Below are positions 8,060 to 16,606 of a stretch of 64,000 bases of DNA, piece after piece. Source of the stretch: Sphingobium sp. (GTDB lineage: Bacteria > Pseudomonadota > Alphaproteobacteria > Sphingomonadales > Sphingomonadaceae); the NCBI GenBank assembly GCA_023266575.1, contig JAHFPV010000005.1:1-64000 (forward strand), in the 5' to 3' direction. Both the position numbers and the translations under genes were made by a program. Under the pieces are notes generated by a model, which worked only from the letters and a program-made list of their open reading frames with translations, searched no databases and was not told the DNA's origin. The first letter of the stretch is position 1. Every line of letters starts with the position of its first letter.

Positions 8060-8802
8060 CCGAGCCGCGCGACCCCTTCATTCAGATAATGCCTGACGGC
8101 CGCAACCTGTTCCAAACTATATGCCGCGCGTGTCGCCCGCTTCGGCCCGACCAATATGCCAGCCCCGCCCAGATCGGCGGCGGCGGCAAAGCCCTCCTCA
8201 TCGGTCACATCGTCGCCGATAAACACAGGCACGCCACCCGCCATCGGCCCCTGCGCCATCAGCGCATGGACCGCGCTGCCCTTGTCGGCCCCACCGGGCC
8301 GCAACTCGTAGAGCATCTTGCCCTGCTGGAGCGCCAGCCCATCATGATCCGCCCATTGGCGCGCCAACGCATGGGCGGCCTCCTGCCAGACCGGCGCGCC
8401 GCGATAATGCAGTCCGACGCTGATCGACTTGCGCTCGACCAGCACGCCGGGCTTGTCGACGGCAAAGGCATGGAAGGCGGCTTCGGCATCGTCAATCGCA
8501 GCCGGGCGCGGTGGCGCCTCGATCGCGCCGCCCGGCCGCGCAAATTCCAGCCCATGCGTCCCGGCCAGCAGGAAATCGCCAAAGCCCAGCGCGCGCAACG
8601 TTTCAACCGACCGTCCACTGACGATAGCCAGCCGCCCGTCCAGCCGATCCCGCAATGTCAGGAGCAACTGCACCAGCCCATCGTCCACGATCACCCCGTC
8701 CGGGGTGGCGCTAATGGGCGTCAGCGTCCCGTCAAAGTCGAGAAACAGCGCGGCACCGGTCAACAGCGCGGGCGGGGGCGGGGGAAGGGGATGATCGAAC
8801 AC
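8056..8802 (-). CDS. otsB: Trehalose-6-phosphate phosphatase OtsB
   Basis: HAD-superfamily phosphatase that dephosphorylates trehalose-6-phosphate. The 248-residue protein shows HAD motif I DFDGTLTP with nucleophile Asp22 and acid/base Asp24, motif II SGR, Lys174 in ADKGSA (motif III) and the metal-binding motif IV GDDVTDEEGF at 196-205. A proline-rich stretch (HPLPPPPPALL) opens the protein. It is the first gene of a three- or four-gene operon whose later members overlap by 4 nt each. The gene is divergently arranged, with 300 bp and a small ORF, relative to the LysR regulator. Confidence 0.95.
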   Translation of the reverse strand: MFDHPLPPPPPALLTGAALFLDFDGTLTPISATPDGVIVDDGLVQLLLTLRDRLDGRLAIVSGRSVETLRALGFGDFLLAGTHGLEFARPGGAIEAPPRPAAIDDAEAAFHAFAVDKPGVLVERKSISVGLHYRGAPVWQEAAHALARQWADHDGLALQQGKMLYELRPGGADKGSAVHALMAQGPMAGGVPVFIGDDVTDEEGFAAAADLGGAGILVGPKRATRAAYSLEQVAAVRHYLNEGVARLG

Positions 8803-8851
8803 GGGCGCAAAGTGGCGTCTCGCCCGCGATACACAAGCCCCGTTCTCGATT

Positions 8852-9010
8852 TTACGCGCCGCACCGGCCCTCGTCGGACCAGGGGGCCGACCAGTTTATG
8901 CCATGCAGCACGCGGAATGCCTGCATGATCCGCGCTATCAGCCGGTCGATCCCGGCGCTGGTTTCGACATGGTTCTCAGTCCACAACTGGGCGTCATACT
9001 GGTCGCGCAT
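8852..9010 (-). CDS. Conserved hypothetical small protein (52 aa)
   Basis: Frame from ATG 9010 to 8852 encodes MRDQYDAQLWTENHVETSAG then a predicted helix (GIDRLIARIMQAFRVLHGINW) and a short C-terminal tail. It carries no signal peptide and no known motif; the central helix is amphipathic. It could be extended to 9058 but that part looks non-coding. It precedes otsB on the same strand and diverges from the LysR gene. I believe similar short proteins exist in other sphingomonads, but this is from memory. Function unknown. Confidence 0.5.
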   Translation of the reverse strand: MRDQYDAQLWTENHVETSAGIDRLIARIMQAFRVLHGINWSAPWSDEGRCGA

Positions 9011-9127
9011 GGTCGCGATCCTTTCGATTGAAATAGTGCAGCTTTGCGAAACCCGCAATGCGCCGTTTCCGTAGCGATCACCAACAAAAGCATGGACAGT
9101 GATAATAAGCCTGCCTTATGTAAAGCC

Positions 9128-10054
9128 ATGTCCGTCCTGCCCCCGCTCTCCGCCGTCCGCGTGTTCGAGGCTGCCGCCCGGCTCGAAAATTTCACGGCAG
9201 CCGCAAACGAACTGGGCATGACCCAGGCCGCCGTCAGCTATCAGGTCAAATTGCTGGAAGAACGGCTGGGGCTGAGCCTGTTCCAGCGCGCCGGTCGCCG
9301 CGTGCTTTTGACCGACAAGGGGCGGGAAGTCGCGCCGGTCATCATCCGCGCTTTCGATCAGATGCGGCAGGGTTTCGCCGCGCTGGCGCAGGATCATTCG
9401 ACCGTCCTCACCATCAGCTGCACCAACAGCTTCGCCCATCTCTGGCTCGCCCCCCGGATCGGCGCATTCCAGATGCGCCATCCTGGGCTGGCGGTGCGAA
9501 TTCAGGCAGAGGATGCCGTGGTCGATCTCGCCCGCGCCGGGGCTGATCTGGCGATCCGCGGCGGGAAGGGCGACTGGCCAGGGCTGGAGGCACGGCTGCT
9601 GACCCACAATCGCCTCGTGCCGATGTGCAGCCCGGCCTGGCTGGCGCGCAACGGTCCCGTCGCCGATGCGCAGTCGCTCCACGCCCTGCCGCGCCTGTCG
9701 CCCGACGATATGTGGTGGCATGAATGGTTCGCGGCCATGGGGGTGGAGGCTGACCCGGCTGATGGGCCGCCCGGCATCGCGCTCGACAGCCAGGTGATGG
9801 AAGGCCGCGCCGCCATTGGCGGGCAGGGGATCGCCATCCTCAACCTGTTCCTGTGGAAGGCGGAGGTGGAGGCGGGCCTGCTGGTCGAGGCCATGCCCTC
9901 CTATGTCCGCGAATTTGCCAGCTACTGGATCGTCTATCCGCCCCACGCTCGCAACACGCCCAAGGTGAAGGCGTTTCGCGACTGGATCAGTGCTGAATTC
10001 GCCGCCGCCATTGCCGACGACCCGGAGGGACGCTACTTGCCCCGTGACGGATGA
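9128..10054 (+). CDS. LysR-family transcriptional regulator (GcvA-like)
   Basis: A 308-residue LTTR. The N-terminal winged HTH is clear (LSAVRVFEAAARLENFTAAA, then NELGMTQAAVSYQVKLLEER at about 25-45), followed by a periplasmic-binding-type effector domain from about residue 90. The HTH with AAVSYQVKLLE resembles the GcvA/AmpR subgroup. Start ATG 9128 sits directly before the HTH; an upstream ATG at 9044 would add 28 unsupported residues. LTTRs often control the divergent neighbour, which here would be the 52-aa ORF and perhaps otsB, but no direct evidence is visible. Its stop overlaps a palindrome in front of ccdA. Confidence 0.9.
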   Translation: MSVLPPLSAVRVFEAAARLENFTAAANELGMTQAAVSYQVKLLEERLGLSLFQRAGRRVLLTDKGREVAPVIIRAFDQMRQGFAALAQDHSTVLTISCTNSFAHLWLAPRIGAFQMRHPGLAVRIQAEDAVVDLARAGADLAIRGGKGDWPGLEARLLTHNRLVPMCSPAWLARNGPVADAQSLHALPRLSPDDMWWHEWFAAMGVEADPADGPPGIALDSQVMEGRAAIGGQGIAILNLFLWKAEVEAGLLVEAMPSYVREFASYWIVYPPHARNTPKVKAFRDWISAEFAAAIADDPEGRYLPRDG

Positions 10055-10073
10055 TGCGTATGTTCATGCGCAT
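10054..10073. promoter_or_regulatory. Palindromic operator candidate in front of ccdAB
   Basis: The 20-mer ATGCGTATGTTCATGCGCAT is a near-perfect dyad: outer arms ATGCG/CGCAT and inner arms ATG/CAT match, only the pair between them is mismatched, and the centre is TT. It lies between the LysR stop and the ccdA ribosome-binding site. CcdA-CcdB complexes are known to autorepress through palindromic operators, so this is the natural candidate. Confidence 0.5.
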
Positions 10074-10093
10074 AGGATATGCAGGAGTCGGTT

Positions 10094-10336
10094 GTGACCA
10101 AGCATGAACGGATCGGGACGCGAAAGGCAACCAACCTGTCGCTGGACACAGGGCTGGTCGCGGATGCGCGGAATTTGGGGATCAATCTGTCACGGACGTG
10201 CGAAGATGCGCTGCGCAAGGAAATCGCCGCCGAACGCGGACGACGCTGGCAGGAGGAGAATAAGGAGGCGATCGCAGCATGGAACGTCTGGGCCGAGAAT
10301 AACGAGCTGCCGCTCGACAAATATCGGCAGTTCTGA
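10094..10336 (+). CDS. ccdA: Type II antitoxin, CcdA family
   Basis: Antitoxin of 80 residues: an N-terminal ribbon-helix-helix DNA-binding part (KATNLSLDTGLVADARNLGIN, then LSRTCEDALRKEIA) and a C-terminal toxin-binding tail rich in W and charged residues (WQEENKEAIAAWNVWAENNELPLDKYRQF). I chose GTG 10094 because AGGAG at 10083-10087 is ideally spaced 6 nt away; an in-frame ATG at 10079 lacks an SD. The TGA overlaps the ccdB ATG by one base, giving coupled translation and the usual antitoxin-first order. CcdA normally is unstable and represses its own promoter. Confidence 0.92.
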   Translation: MTKHERIGTRKATNLSLDTGLVADARNLGINLSRTCEDALRKEIAAERGRRWQEENKEAIAAWNVWAENNELPLDKYRQF

Positions 10337-10632
10337 TGGCGCGCTTTGGCGTGTACCGGCTGCCGGATCGGGGCCTTGTCCTCGATTGCCAGAGCGATCA
10401 TGTCGATCATCTGGGAACCCGTCTGGTCGTTCCGCTATTGCCGCCCGATGAAATGCCCGCGGCCCTGCCGGCGCTGCACCCCTGCTTCGACATAGAAGGT
10501 GAGCGGCGGATGATGGCTACGCATCTGGCCGGCGCTGTCCATTCGCGCCTGCTGAAACAACCCGTCACGATGCTGCACCACCGTCAGGATGACATTGTGC
10601 GCGCGCTCGACATACTTTTGACCGGCTTCTGA
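10336..10632 (+). CDS. ccdB: Type II toxin, CcdB family
   Basis: Toxin of 98 residues, close to the 101 of F-plasmid CcdB. It aligns along its length: a VYR start, LVLDCQSDHVDHLGTRLVVPL matching the VDVQSDIID..GRRMVIPL region, and RRMMATHLAGAV matching WRMMTTDMASV. CcdB traps the GyrA-DNA cleavage complex. The C-terminus here is DILLTGF, where F-plasmid CcdB ends LMFWGI: the tryptophan needed for gyrase poisoning is replaced by threonine. Target or potency may therefore differ. parC follows 52 bp downstream on the same strand. Confidence 0.9.
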   Translation: MARFGVYRLPDRGLVLDCQSDHVDHLGTRLVVPLLPPDEMPAALPALHPCFDIEGERRMMATHLAGAVHSRLLKQPVTMLHHRQDDIVRALDILLTGF

Positions 10633-10684
10633 TCCTGCGAAATTCCCGTTCCGTTCCTCTCATCTGCCTGCTAGGCCGTCTCCG

Positions 10685-13012
10685 ATGACCGATTTTCGCG
10701 ATCCCTTCGACAGTATCAAGGACCATCCGTTCGACGCTGCGTTGTCGCAACGCTATCTCGTCTATGCGCTGTCCACCATCACGGCGCGGTCGCTGCCGGA
10801 TCTGCGCGACGGGCTGAAACCGGTGCATCGCCGTTTGCTCTGGGCGATGCGACTGCTCAAGATGGAACCGTCCGGCGCGTCGCCTGACGTGCTGGTCGCC
10901 AACCCGGCCCGCAACGGCACCAGTTACAAGAAATGCGCCCGCGTCGTGGGCGATGTCATCGGCAAATATCACCCCCATGGCGACAGCAGCGTCTATGACG
11001 CAATGGTGCGGCTGGCGCAGGATTTCGTCCTGCGCACGCCTTTGGTCGACGGGCAGGGCAATTTCGGCAACATCGACGGCGATAATGCGGCCGCCATGCG
11101 CTACACCGAAGCGCGCCTGACCCAGCCAGCCGCGGATCTGATGGCGGGGCTGGACGAAGGCACGGTCGATTTCCGCCCGACCTATAATGGCGAAGATGAA
11201 GAGCCGGAGATTTTCCCCGGTCTTTTCCCCAACCTTCTCGCCAATGGCGCCAGCGGCATCGCGGTCGGCATGGCGACCAGCATCCCGCCGCACAATGTCA
11301 CCGAAATCCTCGACGCCGCAGCTTTGCTGATCGACGATCCCGATACGACACATGCCGCGCTGATGGCGGTGGTGAAGGGGCCGGACTTCCCGACCGGCGG
11401 CGTGCTGGTGGATAGCCCGGCGATCATCGCCGAAGCCTATGCCACCGGGCGCGGCGCGTTTCGCACCCGTGCGCGCTTTTCGACCGGCAAGGACGACCAG
11501 GGCGTCTGGGAACCGACCGGCATCGAAAAATTGAGCGGCGGCACCTGGCAACTGGTCGTCAGCGAAATCCCCTATCAGGTGCAGAAGGGCAAGCTGATCG
11601 AGCAGATTGCCGCCATCATCAACGACAAGAAGCTGCCGATCCTGGAGGATGTGCGCGACGAAAGCGATGAGACGATCCGCATCGTCATCACGCCCAAGAC
11701 GCGTAATGTCGATCCGCAGGTGCTCAAAGATAGCCTCTACCGCCTGACCGATCTGGAAAACCGCTTCCCGCTCAATCTGAACGTGCTGGACGCCACCCAT
11801 ACGCCGCGCGTGCTGGGGCTGCGCGCCGTGCTGGTCGAATGGCTCAAGCATCAGATCGACGTGCTGGTCCGCCGCGCGCAGCATCGCCTTGCCAAGATTG
11901 CCGACCGGCTCGAACTGCTCGACGGCTATATCATCGCCTATCTCAACCTAGACCGGGTGATCGAGATCATCCGTACAGAGGATGAGCCGAAGCTGGTGAT
12001 GATGGACGAATTTGCCCTGACCGACCGGCAGGCCGAAGCCATCCTCAACATGCGGCTGCGTTCGCTGCGCAAGTTGGAAGAGATGGAGTTGCGCCGCGAA
12101 CATGCCGATCTGGTGGCGGAACGGGACGATCTGCAAAAGCTGGTAGAAAGCCCGCAGCGCCAGCGCGCCAAGCTGAAGCGCGACATCGCCGCGCTGCGCA
12201 AACGCTATGGCCCGGACACTGTCCTTGGCCATCGTCGCACATTGGTCGAGGAAGCCGGACCCGCGCGGGAAATCCCGCTGGAGGCGATGATCGAGCGCGA
12301 ACCGATCACCGTCATCCTGTCCGAACGGGGCTGGATCAGGGCGATGAGCGGTCACCGCGATCTTGCCGCCGCCGATACGCTGAAATTCAAGGAAGGCGAC
12401 GGCCCGCAATTTGCCTTCCACGCCTACACCACCGACAAGCTGCTGCTCGCTACTTCCACTGGCCGCATCTATACGCTGGGGTCGGACAAGCTGCCGGGCG
12501 GACGCGGCTTTGGCGATCCGGTGCGTTCGCTGGTCGATATGGACAATGAAGGCACCATCGTCGCCTTCATGCCCGCGCGCACTGGCACCGACCTGTTGCT
12601 CGCCTCCTCTGACGGACGTGGCTTCATTGCGGCTATGGCGGAGATCATGGCCGAGACCCGTAAAGGGCGGCAGGTCGTCAATATCCGCACCGGCGCGAAG
12701 CTCGCCGTCATTCGCCCGGTCGCGCCAGGGGCAGACAGCGTCGCGGTGATCGGCGAGAATCGCAAGCTGCTGGTATTCGCGCTGGATGAAATGCCCCGCA
12801 TGGCGCGCGGGCAGGGGGTGCAGATGCAGCGCTATCGCGACGGTGGCCTGTCCGACGCCATCGCCTTCCGTCTGTCCGATGGCCTCAGCTGGACCATGGG
12901 TGGTGAAACCGGACGGACCCGCACCGAATCGGACATGACGCCCTGGAAAGTCGCACGCGGGGCAGCCGGGCGGATGCCGCCCACCGGCTTCCCGCGCGAC
13001 AATCGCTTTTAA
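10685..13012 (+). CDS. parC: DNA topoisomerase IV subunit A
   Basis: Breakage-reunion subunit of topoisomerase IV, which decatenates daughter chromosomes with ParE. It is 775 residues, typical for alphaproteobacterial ParC. Catalytic Tyr140 lies in [10 protein letters not shown]; the quinolone-resistance region reads [21 protein letters not shown]; the GSSGI-like [24 protein letters not shown] block is intact. The beta-pinwheel C-terminal domain is short and lacks a clear GyrA box (QxxGGKG), which separates it from GyrA. ParE is not in the window. Its position directly behind a gyrase-poison-type toxin gene is notable. Confidence 0.95.
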   Translation: MTDFRDPFDSIKDHPFDAALSQRYLVYALSTITARSLPDLRDGLKPVHRRLLWAMRLLKMEPSGASPDVLVANPARNGTSYKKCARVVGDVIGKYHPHGDSSVYDAMVRLAQDFVLRTPLVDGQGNFGNIDGDNAAAMRYTEARLTQPAADLMAGLDEGTVDFRPTYNGEDEEPEIFPGLFPNLLANGASGIAVGMATSIPPHNVTEILDAAALLIDDPDTTHAALMAVVKGPDFPTGGVLVDSPAIIAEAYATGRGAFRTRARFSTGKDDQGVWEPTGIEKLSGGTWQLVVSEIPYQVQKGKLIEQIAAIINDKKLPILEDVRDESDETIRIVITPKTRNVDPQVLKDSLYRLTDLENRFPLNLNVLDATHTPRVLGLRAVLVEWLKHQIDVLVRRAQHRLAKIADRLELLDGYIIAYLNLDRVIEIIRTEDEPKLVMMDEFALTDRQAEAILNMRLRSLRKLEEMELRREHADLVAERDDLQKLVESPQRQRAKLKRDIAALRKRYGPDTVLGHRRTLVEEAGPAREIPLEAMIEREPITVILSERGWIRAMSGHRDLAAADTLKFKEGDGPQFAFHAYTTDKLLLATSTGRIYTLGSDKLPGGRGFGDPVRSLVDMDNEGTIVAFMPARTGTDLLLASSDGRGFIAAMAEIMAETRKGRQVVNIRTGAKLAVIRPVAPGADSVAVIGENRKLLVFALDEMPRMARGQGVQMQRYRDGGLSDAIAFRLSDGLSWTMGGETGRTRTESDMTPWKVARGAAGRMPPTGFPRDNRF

Positions 13013-13080
13013 TGACCATTTTTTACAACGGTTGCTGGATCGTTTCCTGAAAATTTACCGCTTCCCGATATGGCCAACGC

Positions 13081-14835
13081 ATGGAATCCATTTCGGTGCG
13101 CAACTGGCCAGTCGGAAAGACCAGCAAGGACCCTGTCTCAGGGATAGCGGGCGCGCATCCGTCGTACGTGGTAGCACCGACCCAATGGCTGGCTGCCCTG
13201 TCGCAGGCAGCGGCCATTTTATCGCATCATGACAGCATATTGTCGTTGGTCGAAGGCAATGATCGTTTTCTGCAAGCCTTTCGCCAGCATCAGGAAAAAG
13301 ACGGTGCCGTCTCGCACGCTGCGACGACATGGCGCGAACGCATACTGAAGTTCATTCAGTCGAATCAGACCGCCGACAGTTTCGAAATCCGCCGTGATGG
13401 CAAGCTGGGGCCGGAATATTTCATGTGCACCATCGGCCGACTGCCGGCTGATGCGGATCACCCCGAACTCTATCTGTTCACCGCGACCGACCGCACCAGC
13501 GAACGCACGATCGAAAAGAATCTGCGCCGCGAATTGCTCTCGGACGGCCTGACCGCACTGCCGAACCGCACCGGTTTCGGCGAAGAGATTGACGACCGGA
13601 TCAGCAACACGGTCTGGCCCGACAATGCCCAGTTCGGCATCATCGCCATAGACCTCAGCCGGTTCAGCCGGGTCAATGAATCGCTCGGCCCCATGGCGGG
13701 CGACGAATTGCTGATCACGGTTGCCAAGCGGCTCAAATCCAGCCTGCGGCAGGGCGATGTGCTGGCGCGCATCGGCGGCAATGATTTTGCGATATTTGCC
13801 CGTCTCAACAATGGCTTGTCGGACGCATTGCATATCGTTCAGCGTATCAAGGAAGCGCTTAGTTCGCCGATCCGGCTGAGCGATCTGCAAATCCGGGTCG
13901 ACTGCGCGATCGGCTGCGCCCTGTCGACCAGCCTGAGCGATGATCCCGACGATATCGTCCGCAAGGCGCAGGCCGCGGTCAAGATCGCCAAGCGCAGCGG
14001 CAAGGTGGAAATCTACCGCAACGGCGTCCTCAAGGAAGCGCAGCGTCGCTTTTCGATCGAAAGCCGGCTGCGCGACGCACTGGCCCAGGGCGGCCTGTCG
14101 CTCGCCTATCAACCGCTCATCCACCTCCAGACCGGCGAGATTACCGGGTTCGAGGCGCTCGCTCGTTGGGATGACGAGGAACTGGGCAACGTATCCCCGG
14201 TCGAATTTATCGCCGTGGCTGAGGAAAGCGGCCTCATCACTCCGCTTGGCCGCTGGGCCGCCTATGAAGCGGCGCAGGCCTTGTCGCGCTGGGACGCCAA
14301 ATTCGGCCAGCCCATGCCCGTCGGCGTCAACGTCAACCTTTCGCCGATCCAGATGGCGCGCGATGATGTGGCGTCCATGTTCGAGGAAGCGCTGCGCTAT
14401 TCGGGCATCGCCGGGCATCGTCTGACAGCCGAAGTCACCGAAAGCGCGATCATCGCCGATCCCGACAAGGCGCGCAAATTGCTGTTCGCGCTCAAGGATT
14501 TGCATATGTCGATCGCGATGGACGATTTCGGCACCGGCTTCTCCAACCTCGCCAGCCTGCACAGCCTGCCGATCGACATATTGAAGATCGACCGCAGCTT
14601 CGTGTCGTCCATGCTGGGGGATCGCGATAAGACGGTCATCGTCCGCACCATCCTCTCGCTCGCCGAATCGCTCAATCTCAAGGTCACGGCCGAAGGGATA
14701 GAGACACAGGAGCTCGCCCACGCGCTCCAGAAAATGGGGTGCTGGCAGGGGCAGGGCTATCATTTCGCCAGGCCGATGGCGGAAAATGATGCCTTCGACT
14801 ATTGGCGCGCCCGCTGGAATTTCGAAACGGTCTGA
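13081..14835 (+). CDS. GGDEF-EAL domain protein, predicted c-di-GMP phosphodiesterase
   Basis: A 584-residue signalling protein. Residues 1 to about 150 form a PAS-like sensory part without membrane segments. The GGDEF domain is degenerate at the active site: IGGNDF (231-236) replaces GGDEF, so cyclase activity is unlikely. The EAL domain is complete: FEALARW with Glu358, NLSPIQM, TESAI, DDFGTGFSNL (from Asp481), KIDRSFV and AEGIET. It therefore probably hydrolyses c-di-GMP, perhaps with the GGDEF part sensing GTP. The 3' end overlaps the convergent cca gene by 37 bp, so each transcript is antisense to the other's end. Confidence 0.93.
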   Translation: MESISVRNWPVGKTSKDPVSGIAGAHPSYVVAPTQWLAALSQAAAILSHHDSILSLVEGNDRFLQAFRQHQEKDGAVSHAATTWRERILKFIQSNQTADSFEIRRDGKLGPEYFMCTIGRLPADADHPELYLFTATDRTSERTIEKNLRRELLSDGLTALPNRTGFGEEIDDRISNTVWPDNAQFGIIAIDLSRFSRVNESLGPMAGDELLITVAKRLKSSLRQGDVLARIGGNDFAIFARLNNGLSDALHIVQRIKEALSSPIRLSDLQIRVDCAIGCALSTSLSDDPDDIVRKAQAAVKIAKRSGKVEIYRNGVLKEAQRRFSIESRLRDALAQGGLSLAYQPLIHLQTGEITGFEALARWDDEELGNVSPVEFIAVAEESGLITPLGRWAAYEAAQALSRWDAKFGQPMPVGVNVNLSPIQMARDDVASMFEEALRYSGIAGHRLTAEVTESAIIADPDKARKLLFALKDLHMSIAMDDFGTGFSNLASLHSLPIDILKIDRSFVSSMLGDRDKTVIVRTILSLAESLNLKVTAEGIETQELAHALQKMGCWQGQGYHFARPMAENDAFDYWRARWNFETV

Positions 14836-16010
14836 TCGGCGATTGCGCTAACCCGCGCGGCATCCGGGAAGTCCTCGGCCACCCACATATCCTGCACGAT
14901 ATTCAATGCCTTGGCGACATCAGGGCCAGGCGCCAGCCCCCGCGCGATCAGCGCTCCGCCGCTGATCGGCAGCTTGGGCGGCGTCCAGTCATCCAGCGCA
15001 GCCACGCCCGACAGGTCAGCATCACCATCCAGCAGCAACCGGTCGACCGCTCCCTCAACCCCGATATGCCAAGCCAGCGCCCGGATCGGCGCATCGCCCA
15101 GTCCAGCCTCCAGCGCAGTCGTCAACCGCTTGCGCGCCTTGTTCGATAATTTGAGCCGCGCGCCCACCAGATCGGCCCGCGCCGCATCGGGCGGCAACAG
15201 GGCCGCCAGCCGCCGCAGCGCCGACGGCGCGACGCCCGCCGCTTCCTCCCGCGCCATCAACCGCGCCAGCCTGTCGATTCCCGCGCTATCCACTTCGGGC
15301 AGGACCGGCGTCAATATCCCGCCCTCCACCATCAGCCGCAGCGCATGGATCGGTGCCGCCACCCCCAACAATTTCAGCAACTCATCGGCAATCCGCTCCC
15401 GTGACAGCGCCATCAGGCTGTTGGCCGCCGCGACACAGGCGGCATAGGCGACATTGTCCAACTCATCGTCGCCATAGCGCGCCAGAAAGCGGAAATAGCG
15501 CAATATGCGCAGATGATCCTCGGCAATCCGCGCGTCAGCATCGCCGATGAAGCGCAAACGCCGCGCTTCCAGGTCAGCTATTCCGCCGAAAAAGTCGGTA
15601 ATCTCCCCGCTCAGCGGATCGGCATAGAGCGCGTTGATCGTAAAGTCCCGCCGCGCCGCATCCTCGCGCCAGTCGTCGGTATAGGCGATGATCGCGCGCC
15701 GCCCGTCGGTGCTGACGTCGCGACGCAGCGTCGTGATCTCCACAGGCCAGCCCGCAATCACTGCGGTGATCGTGCCATGCTCTATCCCCGTCGGCACCGC
15801 CTTGATTCCCGCAGCCTTCAGCCTGTCGACCACATCATGCGGGTCCAATGTCGTCGCAATGTCCAGGTCGTTGACCGGCAGCCCCAGCAGTCCATCGCGC
15901 ACCGCCCCACCGACGAAGCGCGCCTTGCCGCCCGCCGCATCCAGCGCCACCAGCACATCATCAAGCCCCGGACGATGCCGCCATGGCGCATCGGGCAACA
16001 GCACGCTCAT
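14799..16010 (-). CDS. cca: CCA tRNA nucleotidyltransferase / poly(A) polymerase family
   Basis: Adds or repairs the 3' CCA of tRNAs (403 residues). The nucleotidyltransferase head has FVGGAVRDGLLGLPVNDLDIAT (GGxVRD and the DxD metal site) at about 32-52, RRDFTINAL, and the RRLRFIGDA and LRILRYFRF blocks typical of class II CCA enzymes. Start ATG 16010 overlaps the Nudix stop by 4 nt. It is the last gene of the overlapping DUF1285-Nudix-cca operon. Its 3' end overlaps the convergent EAL gene. All four tRNA genes in the window already encode CCA, so repair is the likely main role. Confidence 0.95.
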   Translation of the reverse strand: MSVLLPDAPWRHRPGLDDVLVALDAAGGKARFVGGAVRDGLLGLPVNDLDIATTLDPHDVVDRLKAAGIKAVPTGIEHGTITAVIAGWPVEITTLRRDVSTDGRRAIIAYTDDWREDAARRDFTINALYADPLSGEITDFFGGIADLEARRLRFIGDADARIAEDHLRILRYFRFLARYGDDELDNVAYAACVAAANSLMALSRERIADELLKLLGVAAPIHALRLMVEGGILTPVLPEVDSAGIDRLARLMAREEAAGVAPSALRRLAALLPPDAARADLVGARLKLSNKARKRLTTALEAGLGDAPIRALAWHIGVEGAVDRLLLDGDADLSGVAALDDWTPPKLPISGGALIARGLAPGPDVAKALNIVQDMWVAEDFPDAARVSAIADQTVSKFQRARQ

Positions 16011-16606
16011 GCCGCGCCCAGCCTGCGCGACAGGTTTGCCAGGATCGCGGCGGTCACGCCCCATATCCGCCGGTCCTGCCACATAATCTCATAATAGTGC
16101 CGCACCACTCCTTCAAATTCGACGGCATGTTGGGTCCGGTTGGCCGGGTCGAGCGCATAGGCGAGCGGCAGTTCGAACCAGTCGGCCACCTCGCTCTCCT
16201 GCGGCCGCAGCGGAAGGTCGGGCGGGATCACCGCCAGCACCGGCACGATGTCGAATCCGGTGAAGGTATGATAACGGTCGGACGTGCCGATCACCTGCGC
16301 CAGATGCGGCGGCAGGCCGATCTCCTCCTCCGCCTCCCGCAGCGCCCCTGCAATCTCGTCAGCGTCGCTCGCATCGACCCGCCCGCCGGGAAAGGCGATC
16401 TGCCCCGCATGTTTACGCAGCCGTTCGGACCGCTGGGTCAGGATCAGCCCCGGTTCTGCCCGGTCGGTGATCGCCACCAGCACGGCGGCAGGGGCCAGTG
16501 CAATATCCCCATCAATGCGCGGATCGCGCGTGTCGGACGGCAGAAATACGCCATCGCGGCTATGCCCTTCGGCCAGCGCGGCGCGCAGCCGCTCCGCCAA
16601 GGTCAT
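16007..16606 (-). CDS. Nudix hydrolase, CoA pyrophosphatase (NudL) type
   Basis: 199 residues. The extended Nudix region LRKHAGQIAFPGGRVD then EIAGALREAEEEIGL contains the CoA-pyrophosphatase signature (LR.H.GQ.aFPGG) and the REAEEE metal-binding glutamates. These enzymes hydrolyse CoA or acyl-CoA to 4'-phosphopantetheine and 3',5'-ADP. I chose ATG 16606, which overlaps the DUF1285 stop by 4 nt; its own stop overlaps cca by 4 nt. In many alphaproteobacteria DUF1285, this Nudix protein and cca are neighbours of the MoxR cluster; here that cluster is 23 kb away. Confidence 0.92.
   Translation of the reverse strand: MTLAERLRAALAEGHSRDGVFLPSDTRDPRIDGDIALAPAAVLVAITDRAEPGLILTQRSERLRKHAGQIAFPGGRVDASDADEIAGALREAEEEIGLPPHLAQVIGTSDRYHTFTGFDIVPVLAVIPPDLPLRPQESEVADWFELPLAYALDPANRTQHAVEFEGVVRHYYEIMWQDRRIWGVTAAILANLSRRLGAA

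Noticed and set aside
10054-10632. ccdAB as evidence for an integrated plasmid
   Set aside because: Only the two genes are seen, flanked by ordinary chromosomal genes; chromosomal ccdAB pairs are common.
13219-14763. Open frame of 514 codons antisense to the GGDEF-EAL gene
   Set aside because: No recognisable domain; the opposite strand encodes complete EAL motifs.
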